Shown in pieces: positions 31,101-41,010 of a stretch of DNA of 64,000 bases. The notes below the pieces were generated by a model. That model was given only the letters and a program-made list of their open reading frames with translations, did not search any database and was not told the DNA's origin. Source of the stretch: Halichondria panicea. Its lineage: Eukaryota; Porifera; Demospongiae; Suberitida; Halichondriidae. Every line of letters begins with the position of its first letter. Position 1 is the stretch's first letter. The position numbers and the translations under genes are program-made. The stretch is taken from the NCBI RefSeq assembly GCF_963675165.1, contig NC_087393.1, positions 3,291,502-3,355,501 on the forward strand, given 5' to 3'.

Positions 31101-34100
31101 AGCACACAAAACTCAAATTGCACCTCAGATATAACCATTCCTCAAGGACCCCAAGACTCCCCTCAATTAAACAATTCCCCCTCCCAGCTAAAAATCCTGT
31201 ATGAAACCCTGCTAATAATTTTGCGGTTCTGTCTCGAGGATAATGAATCATTATTATGCTCTCTATTAAAAATGTACCATATATGCTTGATCAGGAGCCG
31301 CGGCTACTAAATATTTCATTTTGCTGGAAGAGGAGGCTACAATTCAAGAGAGGCCACTGTTCAAGAGCGGCGTTTATTAGCTCCAGATAATTTAGTTTGT
31401 CATCAAAAGTTGTTTTCACCTGCATAAACTTGAACTCTGCCATGAGAAAGTCTTTGTGAAGCACTAACAAGCTGCTACTTGTAGCTAGCTGCTAGTAATC
31501 ATTTTTTTGGCTGCCACGTGCAGAAATGCTAGAGTCAAAGTTCACTGAGGCTACTATTTGAGAGCGGCCTCTGATCGAGCATATACGGTAATTAAATTTT
31601 ATCTGCCAAGCCACGTACGTAGCGTAGCGTTGGGTCAAACAACTGCATGTTTAGTAGTGTGATGGAAGCTAGTCAGGATGATGGTCTTGATGTCTCAAAT
31701 AAGTCTTTTTATTAAGCGCCAGAAAATAATTACAGCAACGGTAGGCGCTTCTTAGGGCCTTAAAAATTATGCTGATGCTGACGTGGCGCTGTAATCACAT
31801 CAGTTCAGTAGCCATAAATCTAGTTTTAGTTTGCAAATCCAAGAGAACGTGGCTATAGAAGTCGTTCTTTCTCATCGCATTGCAATCGTATAATCATAGC
31901 AGTTACAGCTGGAATAGACGTCTAGACATACACATGCAGCCAGCTTGACCCAGAGGAGGTACAACATCCGTGAGTCTTAAAGACCCACATTCCTGGTCAA
32001 AGTTCAATAGCCAGCAAACGAAGTGATACTCATATAGGCTTAGTTATAGTTATAACACGGGCAAGAGGAATGTATGGTATATATTGCACTGAAGCACGAG
32101 CGCTGGGTGCAATATATGCCATGCATCCCGAGTGCACGTGTTATAACTAGTTTATATCCCGAGGGCATAGCAACATAACACTGTCTTAGTAACATAATAT
32201 AAACTGCACAAAAAGATGACAGAGACAACTCTAGACACAGCTCCATCTCTTCTCTCTTCTAGACACCAGTATCGGCAGCGTGTAAGATTGGCATGATCAA
32301 CGAATGGCTTGACACAAAATTGTTGGAGTTCCAACGCTGAAACCAATACTAGAAAACAGCCCCACTCCAAATCTGGTGCTGCAAAACAGCCCCACCCCAC
32401 TTACTACTGCTGCAAAGAAACAGCCCCACCCCACTACTCAGTGTAACTGCTGCTCAAACAGCCCTCCACTATATATCCTCGGCATCACAACCAAGCCAAA
32501 GAAGCTCGCCTCTACACTGCTGCAAAACAGCTCAAGCCCCTTGCAAAAAGAGCCGCTTCTAGTGCTATGATGAAGCAGAATTGACATGCATCAAGAAGTG
32601 GAGGACTAGGTCTAGGAACACAGAAGAATCTTCACAAAATGAGCCTTGGACGATTTTAAAACCTGCATGGTTGCAAAGAAGAAACTCCAGCAGTGCTGAA
32701 CATTCCTGCATGGCTGGACTTACTTTGATATTTGTTATTTCTCATGATACAATATTTAATTTGATTATGCCAGAGGGGTGTTTTGTGGTTAGTGCATTAT
32801 GACTTTCAGCAGTGCATTATGCTGTATATTGCACTTGGCAACAACGTAGTAACAGAATATAATTATAGCTTATAGCAACTCCAGGCATCCCTCCTGAAGA
32901 TTCTAAAGCTGAAACGATGATTGATTAAGCTAATAGTTATAACTTATAGATCAAACAGTGCACGAATCAGACTCTTGGCAGCTAAGTGCTTGTGTTTGGC
33001 AGGTAACACGCAATTGAACTTTGACCTAAGGAATGTGAGTCTAAAACACTTCCTTTGACTCAGTATTCATATAATTATAATTATATATAGCTCACCTCTC
33101 CCCCCTGTAATGATGATGGTGCACACACCCCTCGCCCCGAGGTGGTAGGCAGCTCTCACACACTCCTCTGTGTTGCCACTGTGGGACAGGAACATCACCA
33201 CATCTCTGCCACCCTTTACTATACCTGTGTGCAGTACAGAGAGCCACATAATTATATACAGCTTGCAAACACTAAGACATACATGACTGCATTTAAAGGA
33301 AATCCAGGTTATACATGTATTATACGTTTGCAAACACTAAGACACACGTGACTGCATGTACACTGTTTAAAGGAAATCCAGATCATACATGTATTATATC
33401 GGAGCCACTGTAAACAGTTGATTCCTATAACTATAGTGTACCTGAAATTATGAATTATGCATGATGACAGAAAGTAACGTTCAAATTATAGTCATACCAG
33501 AATGTATTCACTTTCGTCGATAATTATGTCTTACCCAGGTCCCCGTGCACAAAGTCAGTGGCGTGAATGAAATGAGACGCTAGACCAATGGACCCCAGGG
33601 AGCTGGCAAAGCGACGCCCAACATGACCTGACTTGCCTGAAAAATTTAAAACATGAAATTCTAAGAATAGACATACAAAGCAAGACTTTAGTGCTAAATC
33701 GCTCATTTCATTTGTGCCAAAAATTACAACTGTAGGAAAAGTGTTGCATCTCCAGTCCTAGAGAGTAGAATTATATCTTACTCATTGTTTTGTGCAAATA
33801 TTATGAACACAGCCATAGCCAGCAAAGTACAAATGTGTGGTAATCTACTCTCTTATACGTATGTGACACCTGCAATTCCTGCTTGGGCAAATTTTAGTCC
33901 TGTTAAGTACATGTAAGTATTAAGAAGTTACAGTCTTACAACTGGAATTCATGCATTTGCACGCACAACAACACTCACCAACTCCAGAGACAAGGAGCTG
34001 TCCCTCGCACTTGTCCAGGGTGTCGATTACCTCCTCCACACTGCTCATGTCCAGTCCACCAGCTAGGGAGTTAGCTGCCAAAGCATCATTCCTCAATGAC

Positions 34101-37100
34101 TCTTCAAACTGAGACAGTGTAGTATGTAGGGATGTGCTGGGTGTGTGACGGTGTGGGGGAATCTCTGGAGCAGTGGAATTCACAGGTAACAAGTCAATAT
34201 CTGGTAGAATCTTCTTCAGTGTCTCCCTATAACATTAGGGCAAAAAACACATATGAACATGTGTTTTAGACATAGATTCACACTAAGCGTTGTCAAATCA
34301 TCACATGCACAGGAATCGATGATAATTTCATTTAGGGTGTGCTGTAGTTTTGCAGCCATCCTATAATTACAATGGACGTGGTATATCCACTTGTCACCGT
34401 CACAATCTTAGCAATCGACATGACCACATGTAAACACACACACGTAACTGTGTTACAGTAGAGGCATGCAGATATGCAGTGTGGGTGCAGAGATACAATT
34501 ATGTATCAGTTGCCAACATACCTTGAAGTTGACACAGGCACTCCGCCAATAGATTGCACACACGAGGCACCAAAGCCGTTTGCAACTTCCCCCAGGTTCC
34601 TATGACATTATATTAAGAATTAGCTTCCTCGTTTCAGTAAAAACAACAGTCATTCATGCACCTTAAATTTTAAAGTTTGGTGTATAATTACAATAAGCAG
34701 TGAATTGTGTACATGTACGTAACTCAGAAACAGTGTAGGTAATTGCATACCGAGAGGCATACGACAAAATACGTATATCTATAGCAAGGCTGCATTGAGT
34801 GGGGGAGAGGGGGATAATTCGTCCCCCCTGGGCACAGTTTCACCCCCCTTAGGATCTGGCAGATTCATTTGTACTGCTATAATTCAGATGACTTCGCCCC
34901 TCCTACATTTTTAAATTGCCCAATTCTCCCCCCCCCCCTGATCCAAATTCCTGGATGCAGCCCTGTAATAATAATAGTACTCTATAGTACATACACATTA
35001 GCTATACCAGCCTGTCTTCTACCTGAGCTCTTCTTCAGTGTTTGGCAAACCATTCTTAGCCAAAATGGTAATGAGACCCCCCAGGTAGGCATCTCCAGCG
35101 CCAGTGGTATCCAAAACTTTGGCAATATGGCTCGGTGCTACATCCACCACCTGTTGGTTGATAACACATATCACAGTGACCTCATATACATGTAAATTGT
35201 ACAGCAATGTAGCATTTACATACACATTTAGGTAATAGAATGATAGAGACTGAGCGTTGTATGGAATATACATGCAGGCACAAACCCAAGGACAAACTGC
35301 CTGTATAATGCATACAACACAAGTAATGCTGTGTGCTTTATAATTATTATGACGACCCTTATGCCTGGAGGCTTCTACGGTAACAAAAGGTAGAGGCTGC
35401 GACTTTTATCACATGCTTGTTACCTTGACAACATAATACGTATAACATGAATTTACATCTTTCAATATAGCTTACATGTATATACATAGAGACACACCTT
35501 ATCTGGGGTTGCTAAGATGCTTGGCTCGTGTCCATTGGTAATGGCCACCAGCTTCGAGTCACACAGACGAACCAATTCAGCAGCCTTTTCTCTGTGTGAC
35601 ATAGCTCTGTTGGGGGATACAAAAATATTCCCGATAAGCATGCAATAATTACATGTACAACAGGCAACTAAATTGTGAATACCACTCAAGTAACTGCGGT
35701 ACGTATTTGCATGCTATTATGCTCAGGCTGACATACCGTACAGCGGGTATTTTGAGAGCCAATATTTTCGCGGATTTCAACCAAGCTGCAAAATGTACAG
35801 CCGAGAAATGCATGTTCATAAGTCCGCTTAAAATACTACTATCCTCGAAAACAATATACACAAAACTCACAAAAATAGCAAATTCTCGAAAAATTATAGC
35901 CTCGAAAATTACCTGCTATAATTCTATACAGTTTTGTGATAATTATGGAACATTTTCAAGATGACTTATAGCCTCATTACAGGGAACGAAAGAAGCGCTT
36001 GGTTCCTAGGGCGGCTGGAATCAGGCTAGTGATGACCAACCCACAACATGCACATTCACGGAATCATAAACGAGAAATTGTGTATGAAGATGAAGATCCA
36101 ACAAAGCTATCTTACTACCTCTGAGGTGGTACTGAAAAACCACAGGAATTAATTGTGCTTGCTAAAATCATATCAAAGTTCTTATTTTTATCACACAACA
36201 ATTCCTGCTTACTGCACGCACTTAATTCTCTGGCTGTCTCCAGTCATGATGGTGAGCAATTCTTCAGCTGCTGCCTTGGCAGGCTTCAAAACGTCTGCTG
36301 TACGTACACACTCTATCACCTCAGCAATGCTGCCCAGTTTAGCTTCATTCTCAGCCACCTGGTTCATCAGAAGTATGGTTTTAAATGGTAACTCCATTGC
36401 GTCACACATGCATTAAGGCGCAAGCAAGCAGGTAACCGTGCTTCATTTGCCTGATGTGTTGCACGCAAACTCACTGAAGGTGGGATATCCAGATCCAGTA
36501 CTGACAACACATTAGCCTTCCTAAACAGAAGAAATGCAGCAGAGATATCAATTCAACCAAACAAATAAATAAACCCACTTAGCAGAATCCAGTAGTGCCT
36601 TCACTCCGCTCAGAGGCACTTGGGATATCTCTGTGGTTACCATTGAGGCATTTTCTTGAATGTATCCATCTAGAGTGTGCATAGCTGGTAAATATAAGTG
36701 GATCGCGTAGAGGTTACACAGTTAACTGACCAAAATATTTAATTACGGCCTGCTCATCGATACAAGAAGTTGTTGCAGGAGCCATGAGAATGCTCCTCTC
36801 ACCATCCTCTTGGATGAACACGTGGCACTTTAAGAGTGGATGGATATGTATGGCAACATGCAATTACTGCTGTCGGGAGTGAAATACCAATTACCTGTGA
36901 TGTGGCAAATTTCTCGTCCACTAAATAATATATATGAAGGAAGACATGTTGGTCAAGAGTAATGGTAGCACAAGACATACATCACCTTGAATGAAGTCCG
37001 TCCTTACTCCCAAATCTTTGAGGTGTGATCTCAGGAAACTCCCCAACTCGTCAGCTCCTTGTAAAGCCAGTAGACCAGTGGGTACTGCATGTAACAATAA

Positions 37101-38606
37101 AATTATTAAAGCCCAACACCTTTGGGGAGCTACCGTATTACTAGAATGTTTTGCGAGCATCAAAAATTGATCACTTCGCAAAAATAAAAAGCCCTAAATT
37201 AGTACTGGTAATTACACACTATTTAAACGCAATAGTTAGATAGTAAACGGTCAATTCTGCTGATTTGGCTCATTTGCAAAGGTTTTTAACCAGAAAAATA
37301 TTAGTAGAGTTTATAAGAGTTGGATTTCGCCAATTAGGGGGCGAGTACCTCTTCAAAAATGTGTCAAGCTGTGGGTACAATGTATATACAATGGAGAGGT
37401 GCAGGTGGGGAAAATCTGGCACCTTACATGTACTCAACGGTTCAACATCAAGACTGACGTTATGATCTTAATTCAATACTGTATTAGCTACACGACTACT
37501 TGTTCTGAAAGGGAGCAAGGGAGGGCCACCCTGCACACCTCAGCAGAGAAGCACTGACTTATAGCATATTTCATGCGTCTATGTGGTTTCATCCTTGGTC
37601 TAAATTTGCATAAATTAATAATCACGGCTATTTCACGAAAACAGTCCCATTGTGGAATTGAAATGTCATCTTACCTCCTCCGAGAGTCGCCCATGCTAGG
37701 TGGTTAAGGGTGACTCCTCCAATCAGCTTAGATTCAAGTGCTCTGAACGGGCTACATACACAGACAACAGTCTCTTGCAATGTGTTAGCGGTCAGGAGTA
37801 CATGCGTTACATGTATACCTGAGGAAGAATCCTTTGCCTCCAGATGCTGGTACCACTACAAACAAATACCATAATTACGAGTGTTCAGGCACCTCAAATG
37901 CCTCAGTGCATGTTTGTTTCGCTCATAGTGTTATGGGGGTGATTAGTTGGCAGTGTATGTATAGTCAGATCAACCTTATAGAGAAGAATGATAATGCGTA
38001 AGGATAGTACTAGTACGGAGCATTCCAACTACATGTAGGCATGTCAATAGAGACAAATGGGGTTAGATGCCAAATACATTACTTACAACACTGTTGTAGC
38101 TGCTTTGTATCATGCTTATCACCTCTAAGTGCGGTGTGGTACTGTGATATGTGCACGTATCTATTCACCAACAGTACTAACACAGTATAGGATCAACACA
38201 CACCTTTGACATTGTAGATGTGGTCTATTACGTTGCTCCCACATCCCAGCACCAGCCTATTTTTTTGTGCCGTACCTGCTGCACAGGGTAAGAAGTGAAT
38301 AGTCTGATTGATAGCATTTGCATTTAGGGGAGGAAGCCTAAAAAGTGACCACCAAAACTCGAGGAGGGGGGGGGTTTCTAGCAAAGCAGCAGCGTAAATA
38401 ACTGTATTGCAAGATAAATAGAGTGTGGCTACAGGTTATTAATAATCATACTATCCGCATATCGCGAACTTTCCTGTCGAAATGGACCAGTTCTGTGCAC
38501 TACTAGGCTAGTGCACAGTACACAAACACTTACAAAGAAGAGGTGAACATGAGAGGCTTCTGGCAAGCTTCTGCCTCACTGGTCCAAAATGGGAAAAGGC
38601 ATGCAT
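28169..38606 (-). CDS. PfkB sugar kinase - SIS isomerase-like fusion protein
   Basis: Eighteen exons (38606-38534, 38278-38204, 37855-37819, 37751-37675, 37084-36986, 36920-36895, 36827-36731, 36669-36579, 36520-36475, 36358-36222, 35606-35498, 35150-35023, 34599-34522, 34226-33979, 33636-33535, 33224-33096, 28506-28406, 28300-28169) join in phase to 594 residues. Residues 1-23 (MHAFSHFGPVRQKLARSL) are basic and Ser-rich without acids, like a mitochondrial presequence. The PfkB domain spans about 28-360: LVLGCGSNVIDHIY, SGGKGFF, LGGVPTGLLALQGADE, TEISQVPL and DTTGAGDAYLGG with catalytic Asp about 309. The SIS domain of KpsF/KdsD type spans about 410-594: GVGKSGHVGRRFASSLGS, HGDLG, FLSHSGNTEE, NHPGGSIGRLL. 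Known families phosphorylate sugars/nucleosides (PfkB) and interconvert sugar phosphates (SIS); the exact substrate cannot be told. No CBS domains follow the SIS domain. Confidence 0.88.
29098..29493 (+). mobile_element. hAT-derived non-autonomous element with transposase C-terminal remnant
   Basis: Ends TAGGCCCTGGC / GCCAGGGCCTA are inverted copies and the element is bracketed by a perfect 8-bp direct repeat GCTACCTG (29090-29097, 29494-29501). Inside, 29215-29280 reads RSSAAAAERVFSLLNASFTS and, one frame over, LEDYVEFSV, which is the hAT dimerisation-domain signature. The remainder of the transposase is deleted. GGCATAAT-type motifs recur near both ends. Confidence 0.85.
29505..29645. repeat. 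Palindromic repeat with CATGGATATC ends
   Basis: CCATGGATATCTGCGTGTGTATTG at the left is inverted at the right as CAATACACCCTTGATATCCATGG, with a second nested inversion around TGTATTCCCTCGGGCTGCG. A partial relative occurs at 5820-5890. Confidence 0.65.
30955..31210. mobile_element. Small transposon with CAGGGTTTCATACAG ends, nested in an older repeat
   Basis: CA-AGTTTCATACAG at the left and CTGTATGAAACCCTG at the right are inverted copies, with a likely 5-bp direct repeat CTAAT. C-run and G-run rich interior. It interrupts a GGAATAGCGAGGTGGCCG-family repeat whose uninterrupted form is at 11945-12365. Confidence 0.6.
32040..32880 (-). repeat. About 0.8-kb mobile element, copy A (inverted relative to 59560-60390)
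   Basis: Shares with the second copy, in reverse order, the palindromic end around TTATAACACG...GCACGTGTTATAACTAG, the core AGAGACAACTCTAGACACAG, CAATTTTGTGTCAAGCCATT on the opposite strand, and the far end CACTTGGCAACAACGTAGTA. Both copies preserve a frame reading [18 protein letters not shown] and [14 protein letters not shown] (minus here), with no family I recognise. Probably non-autonomous. Confidence 0.7.
33250..33395. repeat. Tandem duplication in a PfkB-SIS intron
   Basis: Two copies of a segment containing GCAAACACTAAGACA, GACTGCAT and AAAGGAAATCCAG followed by ATACATGTATTATA. Confidence 0.65.
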
Positions 38607-38950
38607 TCAGCCAACAGTTAATTATTAATTGCTGAACAGATAGAACTTTAATATCTTGTAGAAGAACGATTAGCTCTAATAGAGACCGCGGTTATGTGAC
38701 ACTGTGATTCTCCTCAATTATGTGTGGGTAAAGTTAGCATAAAAGGTAAGCATTTGCCATGCACCACAATTGCAACTTGGCTGGTACACTGCACTCTGTG
38801 AATGAGTGCCAGGTCCAACAATGAACGATTTCCCCATATAAACCTAGATAGGCACGCAAGTTGACATGCATACCTCCACAGCAAATGTGGATAATTATCA
38901 CAAGAATAGACTGATTGAATGTAGCTGAACTCTATCTTGCTTAGATAACC
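38607..38950. promoter_or_regulatory. Divergent intergenic region, PfkB-SIS (-) / membrane protein (+)
   Basis: 344 bp between the two start codons must contain both 5' UTRs and probably both promoters. I see no TATA box I would call. Role inferred only from the head-to-head arrangement. Confidence 0.4.
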
Positions 38951-39385
38951 ATGAACACAACAGAATCTATGAACGCAACCAATTCCCCAATGCCTCCGGA
39001 TGTCTCAATGGTTGTGAGGGGCAGTGTAATCGGAGCCCTTGTCCTAGTTGTCATTATCTCACTGGCTGTAACCACTATTCTTTGCAAGATTGTACTGGAC
39101 AACAGGCGTATGAAGAAGAAGATAAAGTCTCAGAAGGAAAGGAGGAGGTTAACCTCAGTCACGAACTGCAGTACTGATGGTTCTCTTGCAGGAGACAATG
39201 ATAGCCTCGTGGATAATGATGCTTACATATCCAGCACTCAGGTTATTGAAACACCTGTGCATGCCAGTAACACAATGAAGGAGCAAAGTGTGAGGCCTTA
39301 TTCTACAGTGGACAACCAGGTCTACGGTAGTGCGGAGAGAGATACTGTTTTTACATGCAGCAAGAGTACATATGAGTACATATGA
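38951..39385 (+). CDS. Small single-pass membrane protein with tyrosine-rich cytoplasmic tail
   Basis: A single uninterrupted frame of 144 residues. Residues 1-23 are short and polar (MNTTESMNATNSPMPPDVSM) with N-glycosylation-type NTT and NAT sites. Residues about 28-47 form a strong transmembrane helix (GALVLVVIISLAVTTILC), followed by a basic stop-transfer stretch (RRMKKKIKSQKERRR). The tail carries spaced tyrosines in DNDAYISS, RPYSTV, NQVYGSA and STYEYI, reminiscent of SH2/adaptor docking sites. No signal peptide precedes it, so a signal-anchor topology with N-terminus outside is likely. I do not recognise a family. It could instead be the 3' exon of a larger receptor, but no upstream exon was found. 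Its stop lies 41 bp from the convergent IFT27 stop. Confidence 0.6.
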   Translation: MNTTESMNATNSPMPPDVSMVVRGSVIGALVLVVIISLAVTTILCKIVLDNRRMKKKIKSQKERRRLTSVTNCSTDGSLAGDNDSLVDNDAYISSTQVIETPVHASNTMKEQSVRPYSTVDNQVYGSAERDTVFTCSKSTYEYI

Positions 39386-39426
39386 TTTCTATGTGTAAAC
39401 AAAGCAAATAATTATTATATGCATGT

Positions 39427-40818
39427 TCATACTGTCTTTGTTTTGTCCAAACTTTGCTCATAGAGTTGGTAAAATTGTTCGGCTAAGTATAGAAAAGGTT
39501 TGTCCACTACTTCTGGGTCTTTCTGTGAGGAAAAATCAGTACAGTGATCAGAATCCTGAGAGTAGTATAATAATAATTATACCATCTACTACATTACATG
39601 TGCATAAAACAAACAAACAGAGAATAATATAACGAACCGCTGAGCATTCGAAGTATTCAAGTTCCTTTGTTTGAGCTGTTTTCCTGGCATCTTCTTCTGT
39701 GACCACTCTCCGTTGTACCAGATCCACCTTGTTACCAACCAACACACCTATGCACATTACAAGAACGACTAGTACATGTATGCCCATGCTTTTAATCCAG
39801 GGCTGGGTATACAAAAAAACGAGGTAATCATGGGGGTGGGGGTGAAAGCGGCAAATAAGCTCACAAGATTGTAGCCTTTGCTACGAGGATTTTAAAAATC
39901 AAGTTGTCGAACGTAAAGTAGATCTTGACCAGTCATCGTAAAAATAGAAACACCCGATTATAGCTCAAAGATGAAATTGAGCATATCAAATTTACTAAAA
40001 TTCAATCATTGGCAAGTACTGTACAATGATTACCATCGATGCTACTGTCTTTGTGCCTCTAATGCTGCTTTGTCGATTAACAAAATGAACAGAAGGTGAC
40101 CTACAGTTAGTGCTAACCTGGCAGCTGTAATTCCGGTGTGATTTTCTTAGCCTTGACTCTCTCCAGCCACTTCGTACAGGACTTCAGAGATTGTTCGTTA
40201 GTGACATCATACACCGCCATTACCAAGTTCGGCTGGTCCCACTGTAGGGATGACAGATTCTTGATTTAAGTTGGGGTATTATTAATAGGGGACTTACAAA
40301 CTCTTGTACAAAGTCAGAGAACACCTCATTCCCGGCAGAGTCGTGAATGTACAGTTCCTAAGTAAAAAATTAATGTTCAAATTTGCATGTATCCATAACT
40401 AGAAATTGGGCAAACAAAACACAGCTATGAATGCATTCTTTCCTTGATGAACCCATTGTTATTAGTATGTAGCGTCAACTCACTACTACAACTTTGGTGT
40501 TTGGAATAGTGACTGTCTTCACATACACATCCACACTGGTAGTCTGTTAACGAGAAAAGAATAGGCACATGCACTAGAGGTGTATTTACCATGTTGTAAG
40601 ACTTGGCGAACTGTGTGCCGTCACTTGTAAAGCTTTGTGCTAGAGCAGTTTTGCCCACTGTACTGTCACCTAGAAATAGTATACATGTGTTATCATCTAT
40701 AAATACCATCCTATTTTTAAAAACCACACACTGAACTAGAGCCTTTGGACAATAGAACTAGTAGGCGAGACATACCTACAAGGATGCATTTAGCTCTCAG
40801 CACCAGAGGCACAGGCAT
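39427..40818 (-). CDS. IFT27: IFT27 (RABL4), small GTPase of the IFT-B complex
   Basis: Seven exons (40818-40776, 40669-40590, 40543-40484, 40357-40298, 40241-40118, 39747-39638, 39522-39427) give 190 residues, close to the vertebrate length. IFT27 pairs with IFT25 in the intraflagellar-transport B complex and helps BBSome-linked export from cilia. The sequence shows AKCILVGDSTVGKTALAQSF (G1 P-loop), KTVTIPNT, HDSAGNE where G3 lies, VYDVTNEQSL, the G4 motif VGNKVDL, ECSA (G5) and a C-terminal helix AEQFYQLYEQ. As in known IFT27, the Gln of canonical Ras DxxGQ is absent. There is no C-terminal prenylation Cys. It shares its strand with DNAJC11 (192 bp upstream) and converges with the membrane-protein gene. 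Confidence 0.93.
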
Positions 40819-41010
40819 TATAATTATTTCTCTTTGTTTTCGGTTTGAGCTTGCTGTTTCCATGGAAATTTATTCTGGTAATGATGGTCCAGCTTATAAT
40901 TAAAAAAATGATTTGTATTTCTTGAACATTAGCCGCCCTTCTAATCAAAAGTTGACACTAGAAATAGATAACATCAGCACAAAGTGACAACGACTAGATG
41001 AATACATGCA

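Larger units (their letters stand above)
28507..33095. other. 4.6-kb intron of the PfkB-SIS gene, repeat-rich
   Basis: Holds a 26-bp tandem repeat at 28960-29010 (CACACAAAATGTGCA unit), a hAT-derived MITE, a palindromic GTACCACCTCGAGCAG element (29505-29645), GGAATAGCGAGGTGGCCG-family sequence (about 30209-31260) with a nested element, and one copy of the long element shared with 59560-60390. No further host exon was found; the SIS domain reads continuously across it. Confidence 0.65.

Noticed and set aside
31600-31950. Searched by eye for a tRNA or other small RNA gene
   Set aside because: No cloverleaf-compatible A and B box arrangement was found here or elsewhere in the window, although reading by eye is insensitive to this.
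35940-36150. Possible extra PfkB-SIS exon around the GGAACGAAAGAAGCG stretch
   Set aside because: Exons 36358-36222 and 35606-35498 join in phase with no missing PfkB sequence between them, and this segment has no matching splice pair.
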